A stretch of DNA of 64,000 nt from Martinezella rhizogenes (GTDB lineage Bacteria; Pseudomonadota; Alphaproteobacteria; Rhizobiales; Rhizobiaceae): NCBI RefSeq assembly GCF_027460065.1, contig NZ_JAPYZZ010000007.1, forward strand, positions 1 through 64,000, given 5' to 3'. The notes beneath the pieces were generated by a model, which saw only the letters and a list, made by a program, of their open reading frames with translations, had not been told where the DNA came from and did no database searches. Below, piece by piece: positions 24,305-33,038 of this stretch. Position 1 is the stretch's first letter, and every line of letters begins with the position of its first letter. A program made the translations under genes and the position numbers.

Positions 24305-25108
24305 ATGCGTCTGATTTGCCTGAATGGTTGGGGCGGAAAGCTTCATGACGAGCTCGTTCCGTATATTGCCTCATCCGACCCCGATATTTTATGCCTACAG
24401 GAGGTGGTTCACACGCCTGCCGCCACACAGGACTGGTTGAGCTATCGCGATCACGGCATCGAACTGCCACAGCGGGCGAACTTCTTTCGCGATGTCGCCG
24501 AGGCCTTGCCGGACCATGTGGCGATATTCTGCCCCGCGGCGCAGGGTGACCTCTGGCATGGCGAGACGCGATATCCTTCCCAGTGGGGGCTCGCCACCTT
24601 CGTTCGCAAATCCATCGCCATCATTGCGCAGGCGCAGGGTTTCGTGCACGGCGTCTTCTCAGCGGACGGATATGGCGACCATCCGCGATCACGCACGGGT
24701 CATGCCATCAGGGTTTTCGATTTCACGACCGGTCAGCCTGTCGTCATTGCCCATATGCATGGGCTGCGCGACCTCGACGGCAAACATGATATGCCTGCCC
24801 GGCTGGAGCAGGCAAAACGTCTTGTGCAACTCGTCAGGAACATTGCAGAGGATGGTGACCGGGTCATCGTCTGCGGCGATTTCAACGTTCTGCCTGATAG
24901 CAAGACCTTCGCCGTGTTGAATGAGCTCAATCTTGTCGAACTCGTCACGACCCGTGGTTTCACCGATACCCGGACCTCGCATTATACCAAGCCGAACAGA
25001 TATGCGGATTATCTGCTGGTCAATCCGGCTGTGAAGGTCGGTCACTTCGATGTCGTGAGACAACCTGAGGTCTCGGATCATTGCCCATTGCTGCTTGAAT
25101 TCAGCTGA
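24305..25108 (+). CDS. endonuclease/exonuclease/phosphatase family protein
   Basis: 267 residues. Catalytic motifs of the DNase I/exonuclease III fold are present: LICLNGWGGKLHD, DPDILCLQEV with the metal-binding glutamate, VIVCGDFNVLPDS and the terminal SDHCPLLLEF with the general-base histidine. There is no signal peptide. The substrate may be nucleic acid, a phospholipid or a phosphorylated sugar; sequence alone does not decide. It stands alone between gcvP and the convergent gene at 25138. Confidence 0.85.
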   Translation: MRLICLNGWGGKLHDELVPYIASSDPDILCLQEVVHTPAATQDWLSYRDHGIELPQRANFFRDVAEALPDHVAIFCPAAQGDLWHGETRYPSQWGLATFVRKSIAIIAQAQGFVHGVFSADGYGDHPRSRTGHAIRVFDFTTGQPVVIAHMHGLRDLDGKHDMPARLEQAKRLVQLVRNIAEDGDRVIVCGDFNVLPDSKTFAVLNELNLVELVTTRGFTDTRTSHYTKPNRYADYLLVNPAVKVGHFDVVRQPEVSDHCPLLLEFS

Positions 25109-25137
25109 AGGGCCGGGCGCCACATTAAGGCGGCTCG

Positions 25138-25641
25138 TCAGCGCACCAGTCGGATGTCGCTCGTCACCACCGTCTTGCCGGTCCTGCCGTCCTTGTCGGT
25201 GGTGCGCAGCCGCAGTCCGTTGGTTCCAACCTTTTCAATGGTCATGGCGGCAATGCGGTCGCCGTTGATATCACGGTTCCATCGGACCGTGAGGTTGATT
25301 GCGTTACCTCGCCTTGTGCCGGAAAGCGCTGATGGCCGGCCGGAAGGGCCGGTATAGGCGCCACTATAGCGTCCGCCCTTCTCCGACAGATCGGCGGCGA
25401 TCGCGCGCCTCACCACCAGAAGGCCGCGGCAAGTGCCCGACATGTTGAGCGACGATGCCCCTGCATTGGAATTCAGCGTGCAACTCACATTGATCGGTGG
25501 AGTGCCGATCCGGGTTATCACCGTTCCCTCCCCCGCCCATGTGCCTTTCAGCGATGTGAGGAATGCGCGTTCATCCGCATGTGCGGCCTGCGCGGCGAGC
25601 AATCCGGCTGAAAATAGAAGTGCAAAAGCCTTGGTCTTCAT
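25138..25641 (-). CDS. hypothetical exported protein
   Basis: 167 residues. Signal peptide MKTKAFALLFSAGLLAAQAAHA. The mature domain is beta-rich (LTSLKGTWAGEGTVITRIGTPPINVSCTLNSNAGASSLNMSGTCRG ... LRLRTTDKDGRTGKTVVTSDIRLVR), with two cysteines likely to form a disulfide. It resembles small lipocalin-like secreted proteins of rhizobia, without a known function. Confidence 0.75.
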   Translation of the reverse strand: MKTKAFALLFSAGLLAAQAAHADERAFLTSLKGTWAGEGTVITRIGTPPINVSCTLNSNAGASSLNMSGTCRGLLVVRRAIAADLSEKGGRYSGAYTGPSGRPSALSGTRRGNAINLTVRWNRDINGDRIAAMTIEKVGTNGLRLRTTDKDGRTGKTVVTSDIRLVR

Positions 25642-25837
25642 GGCGAGTATCCGTTTTTTCCATGAAGACTAACTCGCCAGTACCGTCAAACGTTCCTCCA
25701 GCCTATTCTGCAACGATCAAAAACATCCCAGATTTATCTTTGTGTCGTGCCAATGCAACCAAATGCGGGCACAGATGTTTCTCGCCAGCCTCGATCAATT
25801 TCCCATTCCCTCTTGCATATTTTTCGGAGCATATTTC

Positions 25838-27115
25838 ATGACGACTATCGGCGTTTCTGCACCGCATGGCGGCCTTCCTTCCGGTGGTTTGCCGCGCAGC
25901 GGTGGTATCTCAGACCGCACGCTTTTTGCCCTTGCAGCGCTGAATTTTTTCCTCGCCGATGCCCGTGACGGTCTCGGGCCGTTTCTGGATGCATTTCTAG
26001 CGACACAGGGCTGGTCTTCGCTCTCGCTGGGCATGATCGCCACGGTCGGCGGCCTCGTCGGCCTGCTTGCCACACCGCTCTGCGGTGCGCTGGTGGATGG
26101 CACGACGTGGAAGAGGATGCTGATCGCCATCCCCGTCATTCTCGTGACCATCGGCGCTCTGATCACACTGATCTTTCCGGACGCGTGGATCGTCTGGACC
26201 GGCCAGATCATGACAGCTGTGGTCGGCGCCGTGGTCGGTCCGGCCCTTGCCGGCCTCACACTCGGCCTTGTCGGCGAGCGCCTGTTTTCGCATCAGATCT
26301 CGCGCAACGAGTTCTGGAACCACGGCGGTAATTTCGCGTCGCTTTTCGCGACTTATGTGGTCGTCACCTTCTTCGGCATGAACGGGATCATCGGCCTGAT
26401 GCTGCTGACCGCGGCAGGCGCTCTGGTTGCCACGGCGGCCATTGATCCTGCGAGGATAGACCACAAGGTTGCGCGTGGCCTTGCCGAAGACAAGGGAGAG
26501 CCCGGGCCATCCGGCATCAAGGTGTTGCTGCACGAGCGCGGGCTGATCTTTCTCGCCATCATTCTGCTGGTCTTCCATTTCGGCAACGCGCCGATGGGCC
26601 GGCTGATCGCGCAGGATTTCGCCATCGAACTGCAGACACCCTTCCGCACCACCGCGATCATTACCGGTGTCGCGCAATTCGCCATGATTTTCGTCGCCGC
26701 CATGGCGCCATGGCTGATACGCCGTTTCGGTCTTTCCACCGTGTTTATCGTCGCGCTCGTCGACCTGCCCATCCGTGGCCTTCTCGCCTCGGCCTTTACG
26801 GATTTCTGGGTCATCTTTCCGGTGCAGTTTCTTGATGGCGTTGGCGCAGGCCTGCTCGGCATTGTCACCCCCGTCGCGGTGGAAAGAATCCTGAAGGGGA
26901 CCGGCCGTTTTAATGTCGGCCTTGCCAGCGTCATGATGGTCCAGGGCATCGGCGCATCATTCAGCAATGTCGTTGCAGGCTGGCTGGTGACGAAGGGCGG
27001 TTATTCGCTGTCGCATCTTGTCGGCGGCGGCATCGCGGCGATCGCGATCGGACTTTTCCTTGTCTATCGCAACGAAATCGCGCCGAAACAGGATGATGAA
27101 GGCGCTTCTCGATAA
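25838..27115 (+). CDS. major facilitator superfamily transporter
   Basis: 425 residues from the ATG at 25838, with CGGAG upstream (the frame is open from 25742, but those residues are unlike an MFS start). About 12 predicted spans in two halves with a central loop near residues 200-215 (RGLAEDKGEPGPSG). The first span pair, ALNFFLADARDGLGPFLDAFLATQGW, and VGGLVGLLATPLCGALVDGTTWKR show the MFS loop 2-3 motif. The substrate cannot be inferred. It converges on fpr, and the hairpin between them serves fpr. Confidence 0.88.
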   Translation: MTTIGVSAPHGGLPSGGLPRSGGISDRTLFALAALNFFLADARDGLGPFLDAFLATQGWSSLSLGMIATVGGLVGLLATPLCGALVDGTTWKRMLIAIPVILVTIGALITLIFPDAWIVWTGQIMTAVVGAVVGPALAGLTLGLVGERLFSHQISRNEFWNHGGNFASLFATYVVVTFFGMNGIIGLMLLTAAGALVATAAIDPARIDHKVARGLAEDKGEPGPSGIKVLLHERGLIFLAIILLVFHFGNAPMGRLIAQDFAIELQTPFRTTAIITGVAQFAMIFVAAMAPWLIRRFGLSTVFIVALVDLPIRGLLASAFTDFWVIFPVQFLDGVGAGLLGIVTPVAVERILKGTGRFNVGLASVMMVQGIGASFSNVVAGWLVTKGGYSLSHLVGGGIAAIAIGLFLVYRNEIAPKQDDEGASR

Positions 27116-27131
27116 CGGCATATTGAAGTGC

Positions 27132-27161
27132 GCAAACAAAAAGGAGGCCTGACGGCCTCCT
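27132..27161 (-). terminator. terminator of fpr
   Basis: Read on the minus strand: AGGAGGCC (27161-27154), loop GTCA, GGCCTCCT (27149-27142), then TTTTGTTTG. It starts 25 bp after the fpr stop. The MFS gene ends close by on the other strand and may also use the hairpin, but without a T-run on that strand. Confidence 0.88.
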
Positions 27162-27185
27162 GAAATCTTGTAGTCTGTCAGGCAT

Positions 27186-27998
27186 TCAGCCGACGAAAGC
27201 GCGTTCGATCACGAACTCGGCGGGCTTGTTGTTGGCGCCTTCGTTAAGGCCGGCCTTTTCAAGCAGTTCCTTGGTGTCCTTCAACATCGCCGAGGAACCG
27301 CAGATCATGCCGCGATCAATGGCGGGATCGAGTGCCGGCACACCGAGATCAGCAAACAGCTTGCCGTTTTCGATCAGCGTGGTGATGCGGCCCTTGGAGG
27401 GGTAATCCTCGCGGGTGACAGTCGCATAATGCTTGAGCTTGTCGCCGACGATCTCGTTCAGAAATTCGTGATTGCGGATTTCTTCTACCAGATCGAAGCC
27501 GTATTTCAGCTCGGCGACGTCACGGCAGGTGTGGGTGAGGATGACTTCTTCGAACTTCTCATAGGTCTCGGGGTCGCGGATCAGGCTTGCGAAAGGCGCG
27601 ATGCCGGTACCGGTCGAGAACATGTAGAGCCGCCTGCCGGGCGTCAGCGCATCCAGAACCAGCGTGCCTGTCGGCTTCTTGCGCATCAGCACGGTATCGC
27701 CAGGCTTGATCGCCTGAAGATGCGAAGTCAGCGGGCCATCCGGAACCTTGATCGAGAAGAATTCCAGTTCCTCGTCCCAGGCCGGGCTGGCGATGGAATA
27801 GGCGCGGTAGATCGGCTTTTCACCGACCATCAGGCCGATCATGGCGAACTCGCCGGAACGGAAACGGAAACCGGCCGGACGCGTCATGCGGAAACGGAAC
27901 AGGTGATCCGTATAATGCTCCACCGACAAAACCGTCTCGGCGTAAACACCGTCGGGTATCTTGATCGCGAAATCTTCCGTCTTGGCTGGCGCGTTCAT
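27186..27998 (-). CDS. fpr: ferredoxin-NADP(+) reductase
   Basis: 270 residues. FAD-binding motif YRAYSIAS and the NADP-binding domain with LYMFSTGTGIAPFASLIRDPE, VILTHTCRDVAELKYG and MICGSSAMLKDTKELLEKAGL are present. This is the bacterial subclass I/II plant-type reductase with a C-terminal extension (ANNKPAEFVIERAFVG). It moves electrons between NADPH and ferredoxin or flavodoxin. It lies downstream of the sulfite reductase operon, which lacks a flavoprotein subunit gene (cysJ), so Fpr is a plausible electron source (inference). An inverted repeat at 28108-28136 lies 110 bp upstream. Confidence 0.93.
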   Translation of the reverse strand: MNAPAKTEDFAIKIPDGVYAETVLSVEHYTDHLFRFRMTRPAGFRFRSGEFAMIGLMVGEKPIYRAYSIASPAWDEELEFFSIKVPDGPLTSHLQAIKPGDTVLMRKKPTGTLVLDALTPGRRLYMFSTGTGIAPFASLIRDPETYEKFEEVILTHTCRDVAELKYGFDLVEEIRNHEFLNEIVGDKLKHYATVTREDYPSKGRITTLIENGKLFADLGVPALDPAIDRGMICGSSAMLKDTKELLEKAGLNEGANNKPAEFVIERAFVG

Positions 27999-28107
27999 TT
28001 CAGGTTCCGTCCATTCTCATTCGATAAGCGACATTCTCCAACCCGGCAATTATACCATTTTTACCGAGGTTTGAAGGCATGAGAATGTCACAACTGCTAT
28101 GTACTCA

Positions 28108-28136
28108 GGAAATATGTATCAAAAAATCATATTTCC
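28108..28136. promoter_or_regulatory. inverted repeat upstream of fpr
   Basis: GGAAATATG (28108-28116) and CATATTTCC (28128-28136) are a perfect 9-bp inverted pair with an 11-base AT-rich spacer. It lies about 110 bp before the fpr start and 11 bp past the DUF934 stop. No T-run follows on either strand, so an operator is more likely than a terminator. Confidence 0.45.
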
Positions 28137-28146
28137 GCGCAACGTG

Positions 28147-28653
28147 TCATGCCGACGCACGACGGCGCCAGCTATAGGCCTCACCGCCCGCCGCCGGCCG
28201 GGCCGTCGGCTGGTAATAGACCGGGATTTCCGGCAGGCGATTTTCGGACAGACGGCGGATCGCCGTGTCGTTCGTGACCGCAAAGCTGGTGAAACCGGTT
28301 CGCAACATCAGCGGCACCTGGTCGATCAGCACATCGCCCACCGCCCTCACCTCGCCGGCAAAACCGAGGCGGCTGCGCAGGAGCGAAGCGTGGCTGAAAC
28401 CGCGGCCGTCGTTGAAAGCGGGAAAGCTGATCGCGACAAAGTCGAGACGGTCGAGATATGGCTCCAGCTTGAGAACATCGTCGGCCGGCGTGATAAACAC
28501 GCCAAGGCCGATATCGTTGCTTTCAGCGGCGCGGACAAGGAAATCGGCGAGCGGCAGCACCAGCTTCTGCTCGGCCGTTGCCTTCACTTCTTCCGTTTCA
28601 ATCACCCAGGGATCGTTTTCCACGAAGCCGTCGCGGGTCCAGATTTTCGTCAT
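28147..28653 (-). CDS. DUF934 domain protein (sulfite reduction operon)
   Basis: 168 residues from the ATG at 28653, which has GAGGAG upstream and overlaps the end of cysI. DUF934 proteins are found almost only beside assimilatory sulfite reductase genes; the function is unknown but is taken to be linked to sulfite or siroheme chemistry. Visible segments: MTKIWTRDGFVENDPW, VFITPADDVLKLEPYLDRLDFVAISFPAFNDGRGFSHASLLRSRLGFAGEVRAVGDVLIDQ and a C-terminal TARPAAGGEAYSWRRR. Confidence 0.9.
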   Translation of the reverse strand: MTKIWTRDGFVENDPWVIETEEVKATAEQKLVLPLADFLVRAAESNDIGLGVFITPADDVLKLEPYLDRLDFVAISFPAFNDGRGFSHASLLRSRLGFAGEVRAVGDVLIDQVPLMLRTGFTSFAVTNDTAIRRLSENRLPEIPVYYQPTARPAAGGEAYSWRRRASA

Positions 28654-28663
28654 ATCCATCTCC

Positions 28664-30334
28664 TCAGGCAGCTTGGGCGGCGGAACCGTAGAGCGCATCC
28701 TTGAAAGGTTGCGGTCCAACGCGGCGATAAGCTTCGAGGAAGTTCTCTTCCTTCGAAAGGCGCAAGCCGAGATAGGTGTCGACGATGGTTTCTACCGCGT
28801 CGGTCACTTTTTCCGGCTCGAAGCCACGGCCGATGATCTCACCGATCGAGGTGTTTTCGTCGCCGGATCCGCCAAGCGTGATCTGGTAGAGTTCCGCACC
28901 CTTCTTCTCCACGCCCAGAAGGCCGATATGGCCGACATGGTGGTGGCCGCAGGCATTGATGCAGCCCGAAATCTTGATCTTCAATTCACCAATTTCCGCC
29001 TGACGCTCCGGCGCGCCGAAACGGGTGGAAATTTCCTGCGCCACCGGAATGGAGCGCGCATTGGCGAGCGCGCAATAGTCCAGCCCGGGACAGGCAATGA
29101 TATCGGTGATCAGCCCGGCATTGGCGGTGGCAAGACCCGCACCCACCAGCGCCCGATAGACCGGCTCGAGATCAGCCAGCGCCACATGCGGCAGGATGAT
29201 GTTCTGCTCGTGGCTGATGCGGATTTCGTCGAAGGCATATTCGGCGGCGATATCGGCAACAAGTTCCATCTGCTCGTCGGTCGCATCACCGGGAATGCCA
29301 CCAATCGGCTTCAGCGAGATTGTCACCATGCCGTAGTCCGGATGCTTGTGCGGCGCGACGTTCTGCTCGACGAAACGGGCGAAACCTCCATCGGCACGCT
29401 TCCAGCGCGCCAGGCTTTCCCAGCCTTCGGGTCGATCCGTCAGCGCCGGCGGCGCGAAATAAGCGGTGATGGCAGCAATATCGGCATCCGGCAGCTTCAA
29501 CTCGGTGTTTTTCAGCTCGGCGAATTCAACCTCGACCTGGCGAGCCAGCTCTTCCGCGCCAGTCTCATGCACGAGGATCTTGATGCGCGCCTTGTATTTG
29601 TTGTCGCGGCGGCCATGCAGGTTATAAACGCGCATGACGGCCGTGGTGTAGGACAGGAGATCCTCTTCCGGCAGGAAGTCGCGGATCTTCTTGGCGATCA
29701 TCGGCGTGCGGCCCTGCCCACCGCCGACATAAACGGCAAAACCGATCTCGCCCTTGTCGTTCTTTTTCAGATGCAGGCCGATATCGTGGACCTGAATGGC
29801 GGCGCGGTCGCGCTCGGCACCCGTCACCGCGATCTTGAACTTGCGCGGCAGGAACGAGAACTCGGGATGCACGGAGGACCATTGACGCAGGATTTCCGCA
29901 TAGGGACGCGGATCGGCGACTTCGTCTGCGGCAGCACCGGCGAAATGATCGGCGGTCACGTTGCGAATGCAGTTGCCGGAGGTCTGCAGCGCGTGCATTT
30001 CCACGCTTGCCAGTTCGGACAGAATATCCGGCGTATCGGAAAGCTTCGGCCAATTATACTGGATGTTCTGGCGGGTGGTGAAGTGGCCGTAACCACGGTC
30101 ATATTTCCGGGCGATATGGGCGAGCATCCGCATCTGCTTCGAATTCAGCGTACCGTAGGGAATGGCGACGCGCAGCATATAGGCGTGCAGCTGAAGATAG
30201 ACACCATTCATCAGACGCAGCGGCTTGAATGCGTCCTCGGCCAGCTCGCCGGACAACCGGCGCTCCACCTGATCGCGAAACTGCGCCACGCGGCCTTCAA
30301 CAAATGCGTGATCGAACTCGTCGTAACGGTACAT
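28664..30334 (-). CDS. cysI: sulfite/nitrite reductase hemoprotein
   Basis: 556 residues. Two ferredoxin-like repeats and a siroheme/[4Fe-4S] domain: CPGLDYCALA and KISGCINACGHHHVGHIGLLG hold the four cluster cysteines (C-x5-C, C-x3-C). TRQNIQYNWPKL and the TSGNCIRNV segment bind siroheme. The size and operon context favour assimilatory sulfite reductase rather than nitrite reductase. There is no CysJ flavoprotein gene nearby, so ferredoxin or Fpr is the likely donor. Operon order: cysG, DUF2849, cysI, DUF934. GAAGAAT lies upstream of the start; DUF2849 ends 8 bp before it. Confidence 0.9.
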   Translation of the reverse strand: MYRYDEFDHAFVEGRVAQFRDQVERRLSGELAEDAFKPLRLMNGVYLQLHAYMLRVAIPYGTLNSKQMRMLAHIARKYDRGYGHFTTRQNIQYNWPKLSDTPDILSELASVEMHALQTSGNCIRNVTADHFAGAAADEVADPRPYAEILRQWSSVHPEFSFLPRKFKIAVTGAERDRAAIQVHDIGLHLKKNDKGEIGFAVYVGGGQGRTPMIAKKIRDFLPEEDLLSYTTAVMRVYNLHGRRDNKYKARIKILVHETGAEELARQVEVEFAELKNTELKLPDADIAAITAYFAPPALTDRPEGWESLARWKRADGGFARFVEQNVAPHKHPDYGMVTISLKPIGGIPGDATDEQMELVADIAAEYAFDEIRISHEQNIILPHVALADLEPVYRALVGAGLATANAGLITDIIACPGLDYCALANARSIPVAQEISTRFGAPERQAEIGELKIKISGCINACGHHHVGHIGLLGVEKKGAELYQITLGGSGDENTSIGEIIGRGFEPEKVTDAVETIVDTYLGLRLSKEENFLEAYRRVGPQPFKDALYGSAAQAA

Positions 30335-30342
30335 ATTCTTCC

Positions 30343-30657
30343 TCAGACTGCGATAAATGCTGCATCGGCCGGCTTGTAGCCGGTGGCATAGTGCATGGTC
30401 GGGCCGGCGGCGCGGATACGCTCGCGAAGCCGCGTCGGCCAGAGCTTGCCGTTCTCTTCCACGACATCGACGATATTGACGTCAACGACCTTGTTGGCGG
30501 AAAAATCGCGCTTGCCGATTTCCTCGAACGAGGCCACCGCCTCCGCATGACGAGCGACGATTGCATCCTGCAGCGTCTCGGTCCATTCGCCATTGGCGTC
30601 GAGCCAGACGGCAATGCCGTCGCTCAGGCGATTGGCGGTCAAAACCTTGTCAACCAT
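30343..30657 (-). CDS. DUF2849 family protein (sulfite reduction operon)
   Basis: 104 residues. The DUF2849 pattern is clear: KVLTANRLSDGIAVWLDANGEWTETLQDAIVARHAEAVASFEE, then VVDVNIVDVVEENGKLWPTRLRERIRAAGPTMHYATGYKP. This family accompanies sulfite reductase in rhizobia and related bacteria; no biochemical role is known. Its start overlaps the cysG stop by 8 bp, so the two are translationally coupled. Confidence 0.9.
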   Translation of the reverse strand: MVDKVLTANRLSDGIAVWLDANGEWTETLQDAIVARHAEAVASFEEIGKRDFSANKVVDVNIVDVVEENGKLWPTRLRERIRAAGPTMHYATGYKPADAAFIAV

Positions 30658-32113
30658 TCACATACTCCCTTTTGAGGCTCGCCGGCTTGACTGCAAGCGC
30701 AAGCGCCTCGGATCTGTCGAAATTCGCACCAGCAACCGCATCACCGATGATGACCATGACCGGACCGGTCAGTTCATCGCGATGTTCGAGGTCGGGCAGA
30801 TCGTTCAATGTGCCATGCAGCAGGCGGCGATCCGCGCGGCTGGCATTCTCGATGACGGCGACGGTGGTTTCGACGCCAAGTCCCGCATCGATCAGCCGCT
30901 TGGCCACCGAAGCGGCAACGCTGCGGCCCATATAGACGGCAATGGTGGCGCCGGAGACGGCAAGACGCGCCCAATCAGGCAGGACATCGCCGGTCAGGTC
31001 GTGACCAGTGGTGAAAATCAGCGACGAAGCGACACCGCGCAGCGTCAGTGGCAATTCGAAATCCGCAGCCGCGGCAAAGGCGGAAGTGATGCCCGGCACG
31101 ATTTCATAAGCGATACCGGCCTCGCGCAGCGCTGCCATCTCCTCACCCGCGCGGCCATAGACCAGCGGATCACCGGATTTGAGGCGGACGACACGCTTGC
31201 CTTCCTGGCCGAGACGCACCAGCAGGCGGTTGATGTCATTTTGCGACTTGCTATGGCAGCCCTTGCGCTTGCCTACGGAGAGCCGCTCGGCATCGCGGCG
31301 ACCCATATCGACAATCGCCTGCGGCACCAGGGCGTCGTAGACGATCACATCGGCTTCCATCAGCACGCGCTGCGCACGCAGGGTCAGCAAATCTTCCGCG
31401 CCGGGGCCTGCGCCGACCAGCCAGACGCGGCCTTCGCTGCGTTCGGGAGACTGCAGCAGACGGTCAGCCGCCTGACGGGCGGACAGCGTATCGCCAATCG
31501 CGACGGCATCCGCGACCGCACCAGAGAAGAAACGCCGCCAGAAATTGCGCCGCAGGGCACCCTTCGGCACGTTTTCCTCAGCCGCATCACGATACTGCAC
31601 CGCAAGACGCGCGAGTTTGCCGAGCGATGGCGACAGCATCTGGTCGATGCGGGCGCGGATCATCTGGGCGAGAACCGGCCCTGCCCCTTCCGTGCCGATG
31701 GCAATGGCAACTGGCGCGCGGGCAACGAGTGCAGGCGTGAAGAAGTCGCAAAATTCGGGCTGATCCACCGCATTGGCGGGGATTTTCTTCGCACGTGCTA
31801 CAGAGACGATTTCACGATCCAGCGCTTCATCGCCCGTTGCGGCGAACACGAGGGTGGCGTTGTCAACCAACAGGCTGGCGAAGGCCAGAGCACGGTGATC
31901 GATACTGTTTTCGCTGATGTAACGCGCAAAATCCGCTTCCGGCTGATCGGCATAAGCAACGATATGGGCGTTGGTATTGGCGAGCAGCCTCACCTTCGCG
32001 AAGGCTTCGTCGCCATTGCCGAAAACGGCAACCTGCCGGCCCTCCACCCGGAAGAAAGCGGGGAAGGTTGAAAGGCGGTCGCCAGCAGCGGAAAAATCAT
32101 GTTCGTTGTGCAT
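30650..32113 (-). CDS. cysG: siroheme synthase (uroporphyrin-III methyltransferase/precorrin-2 dehydrogenase/ferrochelatase)
   Basis: 487 residues from the ATG at 32113 (MHNEHDFS). N-terminal dehydrogenase/ferrochelatase part with the NAD-binding RVEGRQVAVFGNGDEAFAKVRLLANTNA at about 20-50, and C-terminal SAM methyltransferase part: VWLVGAGPGAEDLLTLRAQRVLMEADVIVYDALV, RLKSGDPLVYGRAGEEMAAL and ATIAVYMGR. It makes siroheme, the cofactor of the sulfite reductase encoded two genes below. Its 3' end overlaps DUF2849. The upstream frame stays open to 32527 without similarity, so the shorter start is used. Confidence 0.93.
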   Translation of the reverse strand: MHNEHDFSAAGDRLSTFPAFFRVEGRQVAVFGNGDEAFAKVRLLANTNAHIVAYADQPEADFARYISENSIDHRALAFASLLVDNATLVFAATGDEALDREIVSVARAKKIPANAVDQPEFCDFFTPALVARAPVAIAIGTEGAGPVLAQMIRARIDQMLSPSLGKLARLAVQYRDAAEENVPKGALRRNFWRRFFSGAVADAVAIGDTLSARQAADRLLQSPERSEGRVWLVGAGPGAEDLLTLRAQRVLMEADVIVYDALVPQAIVDMGRRDAERLSVGKRKGCHSKSQNDINRLLVRLGQEGKRVVRLKSGDPLVYGRAGEEMAALREAGIAYEIVPGITSAFAAAADFELPLTLRGVASSLIFTTGHDLTGDVLPDWARLAVSGATIAVYMGRSVAASVAKRLIDAGLGVETTVAVIENASRADRRLLHGTLNDLPDLEHRDELTGPVMVIIGDAVAGANFDRSEALALAVKPASLKREYVNG

Positions 32114-32340
32114 TGGACATATATCCCGCATTGCGGCGCAAGATTGAAGAAACAGAAATTCAAGCCTTTCCGGGACCTGGATTTTTATTTCTCGAAGACC
32201 CCGGTTTTGGAGGAAAACAAACCGGCGAGGATTTTTCGAGCCTTGGCGGGGCCTCAGAATCCCCGCGGAATCCCTTGACAAAGCAGGTGCCCGCGCCGAA
32301 CAAGGAATGACAATCACCTGTCGATTTCTCCATGCGAAGA

Positions 32341-32358
32341 CCGCTTTCCTGAAAGCGG
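32341..32358. promoter_or_regulatory. hairpin just upstream of the deaminase start
   Basis: CCGCTTTC (32341-32348) and GAAAGCGG (32351-32358) form a perfect 8-bp stem with a 2-base loop, 17 bp before the TTG start at 32376. In the mRNA it would lie next to the ribosome site. Role not known. Confidence 0.35.
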
Positions 32359-32375
32359 CACGAAGGATCAGACCC

Positions 32376-32963
32376 TTGACCAGCCAGCCGCTCGCCGCCC
32401 GCCTCCTCGATGTCATCGAACACGAGATCCTACCCCTGACTGTCCGCGGCGTCAGTCTCGGTAACAAGGTTTTCGGGGCGGCGATCCTGCGCAAATCGGA
32501 CCTGTCGCTCGTCGTTGCCGAGACCAATAATGAGCTGGAAAATCCGCTCTGGCATGGCGAAGTGCATACACTGAAGCGTTTTTACGAGCTGGGCGAAAAG
32601 CCGAATACCAAGGACCTGATTTTCCTCTCCACCCACGAACCCTGCACCATGTGCATGTCCGCCATCACCTGGGCCGGTTTCGATAATTTCTATTCCTTCT
32701 TCAGCCACGAGGATTCACGCGACGCTTTCGCGATCCCGCATGACCTGAAAATTCTCAAGGAAGTCTTTGGGCTGGAACCGGGTGGATATCGCCGCAGTAA
32801 CGCCTTCTGGAATTCTTTCTTCATCGCCGATCTGGTGGAAGGCGAAGACGATGCGCTGAAAACCACGCTGAAGGCCCAGACGGCCCGCATCAAGGCCGCT
32901 TATGATGATCTCTCCACCAGCTACCAATCATCCAAGAGCGACAACGATATTCCGCTGAATTAA
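32376..32963 (+). CDS. cytidine/deoxycytidylate-type deaminase family protein
   Basis: 195 residues from a TTG start at 32376 that has AAGGA eight bases upstream. An ATG at 32307 would add 23 residues (MTITCRFLHAKTAFLKAARRIRP) unlike the family and has no free ribosome site. The zinc site is H60-G-E62 (WHGEVHTLKRF) and C90-TM-C93 (HEPCTMCMSAI), the cytidine deaminase-like signature. The C-terminal half is longer than in tRNA adenosine deaminase. Substrate uncertain (nucleoside or nucleotide). Divergent from cysG. Confidence 0.8.
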   Translation: MTSQPLAARLLDVIEHEILPLTVRGVSLGNKVFGAAILRKSDLSLVVAETNNELENPLWHGEVHTLKRFYELGEKPNTKDLIFLSTHEPCTMCMSAITWAGFDNFYSFFSHEDSRDAFAIPHDLKILKEVFGLEPGGYRRSNAFWNSFFIADLVEGEDDALKTTLKAQTARIKAAYDDLSTSYQSSKSDNDIPLN

Positions 32964-32973
32964 GCATTTCCAG

Positions 32974-32996
32974 GGAAAACTGCGTAGCGGTTTTCC
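32974..32996 (+). terminator. hairpin after the deaminase gene
   Basis: GGAAAAC (32974-32980) and GTTTTCC (32990-32996), with inner GC/GC pairs, make a 10-bp imperfect stem with a GTA loop. It begins 11 bp after the stop. No T-run follows. Similar GGAAAACC-rich palindromes are dispersed between genes in rhizobia, so it may be a repeat element instead. Confidence 0.4.
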
Positions 32997-33038
32997 GTTC
33001 GGACAATACGTAAAACTAAAAACGAAGGTTTAGATACG

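Noticed and set aside
28265-30379. 704-residue plus-strand frame across cysI
   Set aside because: Antisense shadow of cysI; no domain pattern and no ribosome site.
32114-32375. A promoter or leader peptide gene upstream of cysG
   Set aside because: Several small frames exist but none has a ribosome site or repetitive residues suggesting attenuation.
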